64,000 bases of DNA from contig NZ_FNWD01000002.1 of assembly GCF_900104655.1 (NCBI RefSeq), positions 620,001 to 684,000 on the forward strand, in the 5' to 3' direction. A program made the position numbers and the translations under genes. The notes under the pieces were generated by a model. It had not been told where the DNA came from, did not search any database, and was given only the letters and a program-made list of their open reading frames with translations. Positions 51,962 to 61,809 of this stretch are shown piece after piece (the first letter of the stretch is position 1; every line of letters starts with the position of its first letter). This DNA is from Millionella massiliensis (lineage in GTDB: Bacteria > Bacteroidota > Bacteroidia > Bacteroidales > Rikenellaceae).

Positions 51962-54268
51962 CTACGGCAAAACGATGTCACTGCGACGACTCGCGGGGAA
52001 CACCTTCAGGTTTTCCACCTTCCCGTCCCGGATTTCGCCTTCGACCACCGTGTTCTGCGGAGCATGCAGTTTGAAACGGCAATTCCACTCCCTGGGCCAG
52101 GCCGGAGCCAGATAGATCCGCCCGTCGATCACCTGCATCAACATGTCCTGCAGGCCGACCATCGCCGCACCTCCGTGGTCGATGTCAGGCGTATGACAGA
52201 AACCCGGATTCGACCAGAAAGCGGGGAAACGGTTGGCCGGGACACCGGGATGACACCCCTCGGCCGTCGGATGGAGGAACTTACGCACCGCGTAGCTCTT
52301 CGCCTCATCCGTCAGACCCAGCCGCGCCGTGTAGATTCCGCCCTGGAACCAACAGATATAGTTCTTCTGAGCGGCAGCCTTGGAATTATAGAGCCAGGTA
52401 TTCTTCGGAATATCCAGATCGGGACTCTCCAACGTATAATAGTCGAACGGGAAGAGCGAATAGAGCTGCGGAAACTCCATGTTGCCCTGACTCCCTTCCA
52501 ACTCCCAACTTTCGGCCGGCGGCAGCACCTTGTGACCATTCACCTGTGTCACCGGCACATCGGGCAACCGTTGCTCCAACGCTTCGAAATAGCTGCGCCG
52601 ATCCTGCGGAAGGTCAGCCTGTTCCAACAACCGACGAACGATCATGTGCAGACCGCACACCACGTCGGTCGGATTTTTGGCCCCGGCATAGAGTTCCAGC
52701 GCACTGGCCGGATAGAGCACCAGTTTGCCGTCAACCAACGGACTTCCGTTCCGTTCGAGCGAACGTTTCTGGTAGTAGTTGTCGAAGAAACGGACCGCAT
52801 TCTCGATAAACGGCAGGTAATCCGCCAGCTTTCCGCCCCCATACTCGACATAGTTGAGCGCCATGTAGGCAAAATCGAGCATCGACGTATAGTGGTACTC
52901 GAGGTGGATCAACCCGCTGTGACCGTCTTCGGTACGCGGCCGATCGGGACAGCGGCCGAAGCAGTCGGTCATTTTCGTCGGGTCGCCGTAAACGCCGTTC
53001 AGCCCATAAACCATCAGCGCCTCGGGGAAGGCCGCCCCTTCGATGTTCCAGAATTTCCGCGACCGGGCCAGTTGCAGCGGCAGCATCCGGTTATACATAT
53101 CCAGCGCCGGCCGCATCAGATCGAAGTCGCCGCTTTTGAGCATGGGCCAATAGACCAGGCGTTGGTTTTGTGCCATAAATTCGCAACCGTCCCACATACG
53201 TCGTTCGGGCGGTCCGGAGGGCGAATCGACGTTGAAAATACCACCATTGAAGAGCACCGGCAGGGTATTGCGCGACGCACAACCCAGCATGTAACGGAAG
53301 AGCTGGTAATTTCGTCCGACCTCCCACGCCTCGCGGGTCGCCCGGTCGGCCCACCAGGTCGTGTCCTTCACCTCCGGTTCGATCACGATATAGCTGCGGT
53401 CCCAAAACTCCCGCCACCATGCCTTACGCTCCTTGGCAATCTGCGAGCGGTGTTCGGCGGCATAACGATCCTCCTGACCGACCTCCTCTTTCCAGATCGG
53501 CACCGAAGCATCCTGTGCAATCCGGACTGCCACCCGGCCTTCAATCCGCCGCGTGGGGGTTACCGATTCGAGCTTGCAGGACTCGTAATCCGTATTCATG
53601 TAGGTCCCGCTGCCTCGACCGGCCGGCTGCATCCCCTCAACGGTCAGGATTCCGCCGTTGATCGACCCCGTCACCGGGTCGGGAATCAACTCGCGGAACG
53701 ATTCGACTCGCTGATCCCGAATCGCCTGCTGCAACAGATCGTTACACGTGTCGTTGGCATAATAGAAGAAGACCTGGTCGGCCTGAGGCTCCATCCGGAA
53801 ATGGTTCCAGGTCTCGTAGATCACTTCGGCACGCACGGGTACCTTCGAGTCGGCCTGAAAAAAGACCACCGGCTGTTCGATTCCAGTGCTGAGGGTGAAA
53901 CGGAACCCGTTGTCACCGGTATAGACAACTTCAGATTCCTCCAGGTTCAACTCCTGCCGGAAAGTATGTTCAAACGGATTCGGATAAAACCGTACACGCA
54001 CCCGGCCCAGTTTGCCAAGTGTGAAACTGTTGTCCATACGACAGTCCGTACTGCCGATATAGAACAGGATGTCGTTCTGCTCGCACCAGGTATTGAGTTG
54101 GAGCGATCCGCCGCCGACCGGCATCGAACCGCCGGCATCACGACTGGGCGAGTTCCATACCACCCGGTACCGATCGACGTAATGGTCGGCACGAGCCGTC
54201 CCGCTCCCCACGCAGAGGAGACACGCGCAGGCGGAAAGGATGGCAAATCTGCGAATATGTTTTCTCAT
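51962..54268 (-). CDS. DUF5703 domain protein, exported, glycoside-hydrolase-like
   Basis: 768 residues from the ATG at 54268, which gives a signal peptide (FAILSACACLLCVGSGTARA). The N-terminal beta-sandwich (about 25-290, YRVVWNSPSRDAGGSMPVGGGSLQLNTW) matches DUF5703. The rest looks like an (alpha/alpha)6 barrel of the GH95/GH65 kind, with NTLPVLFNGGIFNVDSPSGPPERRMWDG and a final PAWPREWNCRFKLHAP (found in GH95-type proteins). The activity is unknown; retaining the barrel suggests a glycan substrate. It follows a beta-helix protein by 82 bp in the same orientation, so they are likely expressed together. Confidence 0.8.
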   Translation of the reverse strand: MRKHIRRFAILSACACLLCVGSGTARADHYVDRYRVVWNSPSRDAGGSMPVGGGSLQLNTWCEQNDILFYIGSTDCRMDNSFTLGKLGRVRVRFYPNPFEHTFRQELNLEESEVVYTGDNGFRFTLSTGIEQPVVFFQADSKVPVRAEVIYETWNHFRMEPQADQVFFYYANDTCNDLLQQAIRDQRVESFRELIPDPVTGSINGGILTVEGMQPAGRGSGTYMNTDYESCKLESVTPTRRIEGRVAVRIAQDASVPIWKEEVGQEDRYAAEHRSQIAKERKAWWREFWDRSYIVIEPEVKDTTWWADRATREAWEVGRNYQLFRYMLGCASRNTLPVLFNGGIFNVDSPSGPPERRMWDGCEFMAQNQRLVYWPMLKSGDFDLMRPALDMYNRMLPLQLARSRKFWNIEGAAFPEALMVYGLNGVYGDPTKMTDCFGRCPDRPRTEDGHSGLIHLEYHYTSMLDFAYMALNYVEYGGGKLADYLPFIENAVRFFDNYYQKRSLERNGSPLVDGKLVLYPASALELYAGAKNPTDVVCGLHMIVRRLLEQADLPQDRRSYFEALEQRLPDVPVTQVNGHKVLPPAESWELEGSQGNMEFPQLYSLFPFDYYTLESPDLDIPKNTWLYNSKAAAQKNYICWFQGGIYTARLGLTDEAKSYAVRKFLHPTAEGCHPGVPANRFPAFWSNPGFCHTPDIDHGGAAMVGLQDMLMQVIDGRIYLAPAWPREWNCRFKLHAPQNTVVEGEIRDGKVENLKVFPASRRSDIVLP

Positions 54269-54350
54269 GTCTGAAATATTTGTAAAAGTACGAGACGGCA
54301 GGCCTCTCCACACAATTGCGAAGGAGAGACCTGCCACATGGACACCCTAA

Positions 54351-56414
54351 TTATTCAATCGTCACGTGAGCACCCGGGGGCAACAACAGGTCGTCGCCAT
54401 AACGGGTAATCTGTTCACCGGGAGCCGGAATACAAATGTCGGCATATTCGGGCCAACCGCCCATCTGTTCCACCCGGTCGGTAATCTCCTTCACCAGCCG
54501 GTCGAGCGGTTCGCGCCCCTCGACATCCTCATACCACGTTCCCTTGGTCTCGCGCTGAATACGCTGTTCGAACTCCTTTTTGAAGTTGACCCGGATATTT
54601 CCAGAGATAACATTGCCACGTTCTTCGGGCCGTGCCCCCACGCCGTTCAAAATCGGACCTTCGATCCAGTAAACGTTATCCCGAACGGTCGTGTATTCGA
54701 CCACATTGTCCAGTGCATAGATCGACGATGCGGGCATCCCGGCCGATTTGAAGGTCACGTTTTTCATCCACTTGTTGCCCACACCTACACTATAAGCATA
54801 GATGGCACCACCTTCGTTCAATTTCGTGTGCGGTTCCGAGATGATGTTATATTCAGCCCGGTTGTTACGCGTGTGAAGGTAGGGTTTCGCATTCTCGCGG
54901 TCGAAACGGAAGGTGCCTTTGCGGATTCCCTCCTGAATCTCCGGCGAAAAATCCTGCCACCGGATCGCATGCTGACTCCATACGTGAAAGAGTCCGTCAT
55001 ACGTTCCCGGGAAAAAGCATTTTGCCTCGGACATGGTTTCGGGATTGACCCCAACCATCGAGATACCGTTATAGGCCGAACGTTGCAACAGATTGTATGC
55101 GATGTAATTATCGCCGCTCTGATAGACCTGCACGGAAGGGGAGTGCCAATAGTTTCCCAAACCATGGTCGTGAATATAGTTGCGCACAATGCGGTTACCG
55201 CGGCTGACGTCGAGCGTACCGGGGCCGTATCCTTCCAGGAAGACACCACCGCTGCCTGTCCAACCAATTTCGCACTTTTCAACGATGTTGCGCTGTCCAT
55301 AATGGTTGATCGTCACCCCGTAACTACCACTGTGCAACAGCCGACAATCGTAAAGCCGACACGCCTCGGTTCCGGTCAGATAGACCATCGCATCGACATT
55401 CTCCCACTGACGTGTCAGCCACTCGTCGGGCCACTCGTTTTCGGGCATCCGGTCGGTATAGATGAGGGTGAGCCCTTCGAGCGACACGTTTCGAACGTAT
55501 TCATTCTGCGCCTCGTTACCCTGCAACCGGACCAGTTCATAGAGTTTCGGGGCAAGCACCTGCGCCGTGGCCAGGTTTTCGTCCTCCCGCGGCCAGTAAT
55601 AGACCTTGCCGTGCTCCGAATCGACGGCCCATTCGCCCGGACGGTCAATCAGACAGAGAGCGTTCTCGAAACAATAACCCCGTTCATAAGGATCGCGTGA
55701 GTCGTTCAGTCCCACCTGTTTACTGTTCCAACGCACCGTACCGGCCTCGGGATCGATATCGGTCACCACACCGTTCCCCATCACGCCGTACTGCGCCATA
55801 ATGCAGACCATCTCCAGGTCGCCGTTCGAGGGCAAATTGGCCAACTGGGCCTTGTTTTCGAAACGGATCACCTGCCGGTCGGTCGAATCGGTTCCAAACT
55901 GGTGATCCTTGGGCCACTGACGCCACGGAGTGTGAACCGCCTTCGACCGTTCGGCCCGACGCCCGTCCACGAACATATAGTGGAACCGCCAACCGGGCTG
56001 CACATCGGCCACCCACAATTTACCCTCAGCCTCAGGAGTCATACCGGTCAATTTGCCCGTTACGGGTTTCCACCCCTCGATCCGACGTGCACCGGAGAGC
56101 ACCGGCGTTTCGTTTTCGCAGGCTTTAAATACAATATACGAATCCTGAGGTTCGAGCACGAAAGGCTGTTCCATCCAGTAGGTTCCTCCGCGGAGCCACA
56201 CGGTTGCCGAGTCGGCTTTCCCTTTGGCCCGTAATCCACGAATCGCATCGCGGGCACGTTCCAGTGTTTGATAAGGAGATTTTGAAGTCCCGCGTCCCGC
56301 ATCATTTCCCTGCGGCGAGACAAAAATTTCTACCGGTTTATCCTTGGCCGAAACGACCGCGCAACCGGAAAGAAGGGCAAGCAATAACAGTGTTTTTCTG
56401 ATTATCGTTACCAT
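54351..56414 (-). CDS. Right-handed parallel beta-helix protein, exported, putative glycan-active enzyme
   Basis: 687 residues with a signal peptide (TLLLLALLSGCAVVSA). The start IFVSPQGNDAGRGTSKSPYQTLERARDAIRGL is the usual entry to bacterial beta-helix enzymes (pectate lyase, GH110, GH141 type). Beta-helix coils run from about 290 to 600 (e.g. CRLYDCRLLHSGSYGVTINH, NIVEKCEIGWTGSGGVFLEG, NRIVRNYIHDHGLGNYWHS). The family and linkage acted on are not recognised. The acidic/His pairs EIGWTGSGG and IHDHG are possible active-site parts. It is upstream of the DUF5703 gene in one transcription direction. Confidence 0.75.
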   Translation of the reverse strand: MVTIIRKTLLLLALLSGCAVVSAKDKPVEIFVSPQGNDAGRGTSKSPYQTLERARDAIRGLRAKGKADSATVWLRGGTYWMEQPFVLEPQDSYIVFKACENETPVLSGARRIEGWKPVTGKLTGMTPEAEGKLWVADVQPGWRFHYMFVDGRRAERSKAVHTPWRQWPKDHQFGTDSTDRQVIRFENKAQLANLPSNGDLEMVCIMAQYGVMGNGVVTDIDPEAGTVRWNSKQVGLNDSRDPYERGYCFENALCLIDRPGEWAVDSEHGKVYYWPREDENLATAQVLAPKLYELVRLQGNEAQNEYVRNVSLEGLTLIYTDRMPENEWPDEWLTRQWENVDAMVYLTGTEACRLYDCRLLHSGSYGVTINHYGQRNIVEKCEIGWTGSGGVFLEGYGPGTLDVSRGNRIVRNYIHDHGLGNYWHSPSVQVYQSGDNYIAYNLLQRSAYNGISMVGVNPETMSEAKCFFPGTYDGLFHVWSQHAIRWQDFSPEIQEGIRKGTFRFDRENAKPYLHTRNNRAEYNIISEPHTKLNEGGAIYAYSVGVGNKWMKNVTFKSAGMPASSIYALDNVVEYTTVRDNVYWIEGPILNGVGARPEERGNVISGNIRVNFKKEFEQRIQRETKGTWYEDVEGREPLDRLVKEITDRVEQMGGWPEYADICIPAPGEQITRYGDDLLLPPGAHVTIE

Positions 56415-56692
56415 AGCAAAAAATACAATTAGGTGGGTTAGTAAACTTTATAAAGTTACAAAAACCAGCCCCAACATCCAAACAGTAAACGATTTGCATA
56501 ATGAAGTCCCCACATGATTGCCTGGTCGTTAAAGTTGCTTGCTATGGGTTCGAATCGTACCGGGTTCGACTCAGAATTTACATCACTAATTGAATCGCTT
56601 CTCACATAAAATCTCGTTCACTTTTCCCATATTCATCAGAACACTTTAGCAGCTGTATTTCACAAACTTTGGTACGACATCTATTCGAGGCA

Positions 56693-56915
56693 ATACCATT
56701 CATTCGGGGTGGCCGAAGCCACCGCCCGCCCGGCGTAAGGGCAGTCCTGTACCGTTCGCGATGCTGTATTCAAAAAACTGCGAAGGCGATAAACGAGAAA
56801 CGAACGATTTGCTCAGTGGCGAATCGTTCGTTTCTCTTTGAGCGGGCTTTGTTTTCAGATAAAATCGTTCTCTGACTGCCCTGCGCGGGCGGCGTCCGCG
56901 TGCTCGCGGCGGAGC
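56693..56915 (-). repeat. Hairpin repeat unit 19 (full)
   Basis: First of three tandem copies in the 1.03-kb codirectional gap between fmt and the beta-helix gene. Standard central stem and GTGGC-TTCG-GCCAC hairpin. Period to the next unit 324 bp, AT-rich linker. Confidence 0.9.
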
Positions 56916-57016
56916 AATGACTGGGTGGCGCCTCTAATCATTGCAAAAATAAGAAATCAGGTACTGCCTCCAACAGCCGTATTGCACAAACTCTGGCATG
57001 GCATCTATTTGAGGTA

Positions 57017-57243
57017 ATACCCCTCTGACGGAGTGGCCGAAGCCACCGCCCGTCCGGCGTGAGGGCAGTTCCGGACTGTTTACGATGCTCTGTGCTCAAA
57101 AAGCCCGCGAAACGCAATAAAGAGAGAAACGAACGATTTGCTCAGTGGCGAATCGTTCGTTTCTCTTTGAGCGGGCTTTGTTCTTAGATAAACCGCTCTT
57201 CAACTGCCCTGCGCGGGCAGCGGCCGCGTGCTCGCGGCGGAGC
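57017..57243 (-). repeat. Hairpin repeat unit 20 (full)
   Basis: Central stem AAAGAGAGAAACGAACGATTTGC with its partner GCGAATCGTTCGTTTCTCTTT (G-U tolerated near the loop). Followed after 330 bp by a mini form. Confidence 0.9.
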
Positions 57244-57346
57244 AATGACTGGGTGGCAACTCTAATCATTGCAAAAACAAGAAATCGGGTACTACCTCTA
57301 ACAGCCGTATTCCCGCACAACTTTGATACGATACCTATTCGAGGAT

Positions 57347-57392
57347 ATACCACTCTGACGGAGTGCCCGCGGCACCGTGCTCGCGGCGGAGC
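57347..57392 (-). repeat. Mini hairpin repeat (core deleted)
   Basis: 46 bp: ACCACTCTGACGGAGTG, GTGCCCGCGGCACC joined to GTGCTCGCGGCGGAGC. This is the cleanest mini form: both end hairpins are intact and only the long stem region is missing. The linker position and spacing are those of a normal unit. Confidence 0.8.
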
Positions 57393-57447
57393 GATGACTG
57401 GGTGGCAACCCTAATCATTGCAAAAACAAGAAACCAGAGTACTCCCT

Positions 57448-58407
57448 CTAAAAACGGTAGCCGCGCAGAAACTCTTCGGTCTCCATAGCCCGTTTTCCGG
57501 CCAACTGCAAACGATCAACATACAGCCAACCGTCGGCACACCCCACACGCAACCAGTGTTTACCATCCGACTCGAAATCGGTGGTTTGGGGCACCTCGCC
57601 GGCCGCGTAATTTTCGCAGTGAGCCGTGAGCACCTTCAACGAGGTTCCCCGGAAATCACACCAGGCACCGGGGTAGGGGCTCAGCCCACGAATCTTGTCG
57701 TACAATTCCCGAACGGGATACTCCTGCCAACGTTTTCCGTCAGCCACAAGCCGCCCATCCTCCTTGAAAATCTTGGGAGCCGGCTTCAGCTGCGCCGCAT
57801 CGACCTCGGGCTGAACAATCGGCCGAACACTGCCGGCAGCCAAAGCATCGACCGTCTCGACCACCAACTGCGCTCCGATCTCCATCAGCGCATCGTGGAC
57901 CGTACCGGCCGTATCACTCGGCGAAATGGGCAGTTCGCGCTGCATCAGAATCGACCCGCAGTCGATTTCGTGGTTCAACAGGAAGGTAGTCACACCCGTC
58001 TTGGTTTCGCCGTTGATGACAGCCCAATTAATCGGGGCCGCCCCTCGGTATTGAGGCAGCAGTGACGCATGAAGGTTGAAAGTCCCCATCGGCGGCATGC
58101 CCCAGATAATCTCGGGCAGCATACGAAAGGCTACGACGATGGCCAAATCGACCTCCAGCGCCCGGAAAGCCTCAACGAATTCGGGATCCTTGAGTTTCAC
58201 GGGTTGCAACAGGGGGACATCGGGCAGCACTTCTCGGGCGTAACGTTTAACGGCCGACTCCTGGACTTTCAGCCCGCGACCGGCCGGTTTGTCGGGCACG
58301 GTCACCACGCCGACGATGCGGTATCCGCCTTCGACCAGACGTCGCAACGGCTCGACGGCAAAGTCGGGCGTCCCCATATAGACGATCCGCAGTTGTTTTG
58401 CGTCCAT
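57448..58407 (-). CDS. fmt: Methionyl-tRNA formyltransferase
   Basis: 319 residues, standard length. Start RIVYMGTPDFAVEPLRRLVEGGYRIVGVVTVPDKPAGRG, the formyl-THF site NLHASLLPQYRGAAPINWAVINGE (Asn, His catalytic) and TGVTTFLLNHEIDCGSILMQ (Asp) are clear, as is the C-terminal tRNA-binding domain (VRELYDKIRGLSPYPGAWC). It formylates initiator Met-tRNA. It starts 10 bp after the ribBA stop, so the two are in one operon; formyl-folate and riboflavin supply are not otherwise linked. Confidence 0.96.
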   Translation of the reverse strand: MDAKQLRIVYMGTPDFAVEPLRRLVEGGYRIVGVVTVPDKPAGRGLKVQESAVKRYAREVLPDVPLLQPVKLKDPEFVEAFRALEVDLAIVVAFRMLPEIIWGMPPMGTFNLHASLLPQYRGAAPINWAVINGETKTGVTTFLLNHEIDCGSILMQRELPISPSDTAGTVHDALMEIGAQLVVETVDALAAGSVRPIVQPEVDAAQLKPAPKIFKEDGRLVADGKRWQEYPVRELYDKIRGLSPYPGAWCDFRGTSLKVLTAHCENYAAGEVPQTTDFESDGKHWLRVGCADGWLYVDRLQLAGKRAMETEEFLRGYRF

Positions 58408-58417
58408 ATCGGTCAGC

Positions 58418-59641
58418 CTATTTTTTGTTCGTAAAGAGACCCAGCGTATGACCCATGTCTTTCTCCTTGGTTTCGAGATAGTGGGCGTTGTAGGGGTTCG
58501 GAGCGATCACGATCGGCACGTTTTCAACGATGCGCATCCCGTATCCTTCGAGTCCGGCGCGTTTCTGGGGGTTATTGGTCATCAGTCGAATGTTCCGCAC
58601 GCCAAGGTCGTGCAGGATGCTGGCCCCCACGCCGTAGTCGCGTTCGTCGGCCTTGAATCCGAGTTTGAGGTTGGCTTCAACGGTATCGAGCCCTTCGTCC
58701 TGCAGCTTGTAGGCACGGATCTTATTGAACAGCCCGATGCCGCGGCCCTCCTGATTGAGGTAGACGATCACACCTTTGCCGGCCTTTTCGACCATCTCCA
58801 TCGCCTTGTGGAGCTGGGCCCCACAGTCGCAACGGCACGACCCGAGGATGTCGCCCGTAGCGCAGGAGGAGTGCATGCGGACCAGAATCGGCTCGTTCTC
58901 GTCCCACTCGCCCTTGACCAGCGCCATGTGTTCCAGCCCGTTGCTTTTCTGACGGTAGACAATGATGTCGAAATTGCCCCACTGGGTCGGCAGCGTGGCA
59001 CGTGCACCGCGTTCGATGATCGAATCCTGTTTGAGACGGTAGGCGATCAGGTCAGCGATCGAGATGATTTTCAGATCATATTTCTTGGCGATTTCGAGCA
59101 ACTGGGGCAGACGGGCCATCGTCCCGTCTTCGTTCATGATTTCGATCAACGCACCGCCCGGCTGCATGCCTGCAAGACGCGAGAGGTCGATCACAGCTTC
59201 GGTATGGCCGGGGCGACGCAGCACCCCTTTATCTTGTGCCCGCAGCGGGAAGATGTGGCCGGGACGACCGAGATCCTGAGGGCGGGTGGCGGGATCAACC
59301 AGCGCACGGATGGTTTTGGCACGATCTTCGGCCGATACGCCGGTCGTACACCCGTGGCCGAGCAGATCGACCGAAACGGTGAAGGGGGTTCCGAGCAACG
59401 AGGTGTTGTCACCGACCATCATATCGACTTCGAGTTCCTTGCAGCGCTCGGCCGTGAGCGGGGCACACAGCACGCCGCGTCCGTTATGGACCATGAAGTT
59501 GACGATTTCGGGCGTGATCTTTTCGGCCGCACAGACAAAATCGCCTTCGTTTTCGCGGTCTTCGTCATCCACGACGATCAACAGTTTGCCTGCCCGGAAA
59601 TCCTCCAGAGCTTCTTCTATGGTATTCAGCATTTTAGCCAT
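58418..59641 (-). CDS. ribBA: Bifunctional riboflavin protein RibBA (DHBP synthase / GTP cyclohydrolase II)
   Basis: 407 residues. The N-terminal DHBP synthase (1-205) shows [33 protein letters not shown] and [25 protein letters not shown]. The C-terminal GTP cyclohydrolase II (206-407) shows zinc Cys in [21 protein letters not shown] and the catalytic [22 protein letters not shown]. The protein makes both entry substrates of riboflavin synthesis. No FMN riboswitch is seen, since the gene follows lptF/G after 18 bp. Confidence 0.96.
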   Translation of the reverse strand: MAKMLNTIEEALEDFRAGKLLIVVDDEDRENEGDFVCAAEKITPEIVNFMVHNGRGVLCAPLTAERCKELEVDMMVGDNTSLLGTPFTVSVDLLGHGCTTGVSAEDRAKTIRALVDPATRPQDLGRPGHIFPLRAQDKGVLRRPGHTEAVIDLSRLAGMQPGGALIEIMNEDGTMARLPQLLEIAKKYDLKIISIADLIAYRLKQDSIIERGARATLPTQWGNFDIIVYRQKSNGLEHMALVKGEWDENEPILVRMHSSCATGDILGSCRCDCGAQLHKAMEMVEKAGKGVIVYLNQEGRGIGLFNKIRAYKLQDEGLDTVEANLKLGFKADERDYGVGASILHDLGVRNIRLMTNNPQKRAGLEGYGMRIVENVPIVIAPNPYNAHYLETKEKDMGHTLGLFTNKK

Positions 59642-59659
59642 AACTGTATGAGTAGTTTT

Positions 59660-61111
59660 TTAATTTTTGCTTTTCTTCAGACGCCCCCGCACCTTGCGGA
59701 AGAGGGCCAGAATCGGTTCCAAACGTTTCTTATAGGCATCGGCATTGAAGAGCGCCGAATCGTTGGTCGACTTATAGGTGAGGAAAATGGCGATCGGGAA
59801 GAGGATGAAACTCGAGATCCAGATTCCCCAAAAGGCAGGCCATGCGCCATCCTTGACGAACTTCTCGCCTGTGATGCTGATGATGTAGTACACGACAAAG
59901 AAGAGCACCGAGACGACAATCGGCATTCCCAGCCCCCCCTTGCGGATGATGGCTCCGAGCGGCGCCCCGATCAGGAAAAAGATCATGATCGAAAAGGGGA
60001 GTGATATCTTACGCTGATAGTCGGCCTGCGCACGGTAGAGCAGTTGGGAGGTATAGCTCATGTATTCCGATTCGTAATCGGCATAGCTGCGTGCCTCTTC
60101 GGCCCAGGTAGAGGCCTGACCGAATACCGCATTACGCTGCTGGACGCTCATCGTGTCGAGCCGCCCCATCACATACACGGGGTGAAGCTTGGGCAGCGTA
60201 TCGAGTTCAGTGTAACCGAGATTCCGGAAGATGTTTGACTTGACGAGTTTGGTCCCGAAGTTGGTGACCATCGAGTCCTGTGCATGCCGCAGCGAGTCAA
60301 TAGTATAGGAGAGCTGGCTCATGTTTTTGGTCTCGCTGCGCGAGGCGAACTCGCTCTGGTCGGAACGCTCAAACGCAAAACCGGAGAGAGGGATCACCAG
60401 GTCCTGACGATCGAAAATATGGTGACTCAGCGTGTTTTGCGTAAACCACTGGTAGTTTCGGTTCTCTTCGTAGATCTGACCCTGGAACAGCGTAACGAGC
60501 AGATACTTGCGGTCGTCCGAAATGCGGATGTAGCCCGAATCGGCCACAGTCGTCTGCATCTTGCTGTAAGTCTTGTTATTATAGATCAGAATATCGGTCA
60601 GTTTGTTGGTCTCGGGATCCTGATGCCCAATGCGGATACTCATGTCGGGAATCCCGTTGAAGAAGATGCCGTCCTGAAACTTCATCTCCTGTTTCTGTTT
60701 GGAGATGTCGCTCAGCAGCGAGAACATCTTCTGATAGGAGTACGGCGTGAAGTTATTGATAACAAAGAAACTACCGACACAGACGAAAACCATCAGAATA
60801 ATCAGCGGTTTCATAATCCGGGGCAGGGAGATACCGGCGGCTTTCAAGGCCAGCAGTTCGTTGTTCTCGCCAAGGTTACCCATGGTCATGATGGAGGCGA
60901 GTAGGGTAGCCAGTGGCAATGCCATCGGAATCAGGGTGGCACTGGCATAGAAGACCAGTTCGATGATCACACCGGGCCCGAGTCCTTTTCCGACGAGTTC
61001 GTCGATGTGCATCCAGAGGTAGTGCATCAACAGGATGAACATCACGATAAAGAACGTGAGGACCATGGGTCCCACGTAGGCTCTCAGTACAAAACGGTAA
61101 ACTGTCTTCAT
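59660..61111 (-). CDS. LptF/LptG family permease (LPS export)
   Basis: 483 residues from the ATG at 61111. Three N-terminal membrane segments (AYVGPMVLTFFIVMFILLMHYLWMHIDELVGKGLG) with ALPLATLLASIMTMGNLGENNELLALKAAGIS, a periplasmic domain of about 250 residues, then three C-terminal segments (FSIMIFFLIGAPLGAIIRKGGLGMPIVVSVLFFVVYYI). It is a YjgP/YjgQ-type subunit of the LPS transporter. Whether it is F or G cannot be told. First gene of an operon with ribBA and fmt; a TAAATTTG box lies at 61217-61224. Confidence 0.92.
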   Translation of the reverse strand: MKTVYRFVLRAYVGPMVLTFFIVMFILLMHYLWMHIDELVGKGLGPGVIIELVFYASATLIPMALPLATLLASIMTMGNLGENNELLALKAAGISLPRIMKPLIILMVFVCVGSFFVINNFTPYSYQKMFSLLSDISKQKQEMKFQDGIFFNGIPDMSIRIGHQDPETNKLTDILIYNNKTYSKMQTTVADSGYIRISDDRKYLLVTLFQGQIYEENRNYQWFTQNTLSHHIFDRQDLVIPLSGFAFERSDQSEFASRSETKNMSQLSYTIDSLRHAQDSMVTNFGTKLVKSNIFRNLGYTELDTLPKLHPVYVMGRLDTMSVQQRNAVFGQASTWAEEARSYADYESEYMSYTSQLLYRAQADYQRKISLPFSIMIFFLIGAPLGAIIRKGGLGMPIVVSVLFFVVYYIISITGEKFVKDGAWPAFWGIWISSFILFPIAIFLTYKSTNDSALFNADAYKKRLEPILALFRKVRGRLKKSKN

Positions 61112-61224
61112 TCGGTGTCCGTATCCTTCTTGGCTGCGTCCGGGAGACAAACGGTCCCGTGGGCAGATTTATTTCCCGCCGGGTCCATCGCCGACAGAGA
61201 ATCAGTTAAGAAGGTACAAATTTA

Positions 61225-61599
61225 TCATTTTTTCGGACAACCGATCGCCCTTTTGAGTTTATCGACCTGCATATCCCACAGCGATCGACATTCGTCACGT
61301 TCGTCATCTTCGGCAAAATCGATGACTGTCAGCACAATATCCCCGGTGAGTTCCTGACTGGCGATGCGCATTTCGAGGTAATCACCTTCGTCCCACTGAT
61401 AACGGACATACGCGTTGGTTTTGCGGTGGACCAGTCGGGCTGCCTGGGTTATTTTTCGCCAGGAGAATTCATACCTGTCGTCAGTCGCAGTAACCTGATC
61501 GGCAAACCAGCGTTTCAGTCCCAATGGTGTGGCGATGGCGCGGAACAGAGATCCCGGCGTACAACGGAATGGGTATTCCAAAACAACTTTCGTTTTCAT
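61225..61599 (-). CDS. START-like (SRPBCC fold) domain protein
   Basis: 124 residues from the ATG at 61599 (MKTKVVLEYPFRCTPGSLFRAIATPLGLKRWFADQVT), which matches the START-like family conserved in Bacteroidetes. The body YEFSWRKITQAARLVHRKTNAYVRYQWDEGDYLEMRI and the C-terminal helix (CRSLWDMQVDKLKRAIGC) fit the helix-grip fold that binds small hydrophobic ligands. Function unknown. The stop codon directly abuts the lptF/G promoter element. Confidence 0.82.
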   Translation of the reverse strand: MKTKVVLEYPFRCTPGSLFRAIATPLGLKRWFADQVTATDDRYEFSWRKITQAARLVHRKTNAYVRYQWDEGDYLEMRIASQELTGDIVLTVIDFAEDDERDECRSLWDMQVDKLKRAIGCPKK

Positions 61600-61809
61600 A
61601 TGGCGAACGATCTTTCCGTATGTGTTCGCAATATAGATATTTCGCCCGTAATTTCCTATCAATCAACACTATTTTTAACATTAACTTAGCATACGTACAG
61701 CGCGCCCACCAATCCGTAGCTCCGCATTACTGCGGATGCAGCCAGTCATTGTTTCGTTTCTTCCCGGCCTTTCAGAATCATTCAACCGGGAAATTCGCCG
61801 ATCTCTCGA

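Noticed and set aside
56530-56580. tRNA-like sequence with two T-arm-like motifs (GGGTTCGAATC, GGGTTCGACTC).
   Set aside because: No acceptor or anticodon stems can be built around either motif; at most a tRNA fragment.
5186-57392. Integron-like attC array.
   Set aside because: The units are palindromic but there is no integrase, units lie in both orientations relative to genes, and the genes between them are ordinary chromosomal genes, not cassettes.
5186-57392. CRISPR array.
   Set aside because: Units are about 180-230 bp, spacers are themselves conserved linkers, and no cas genes are present.
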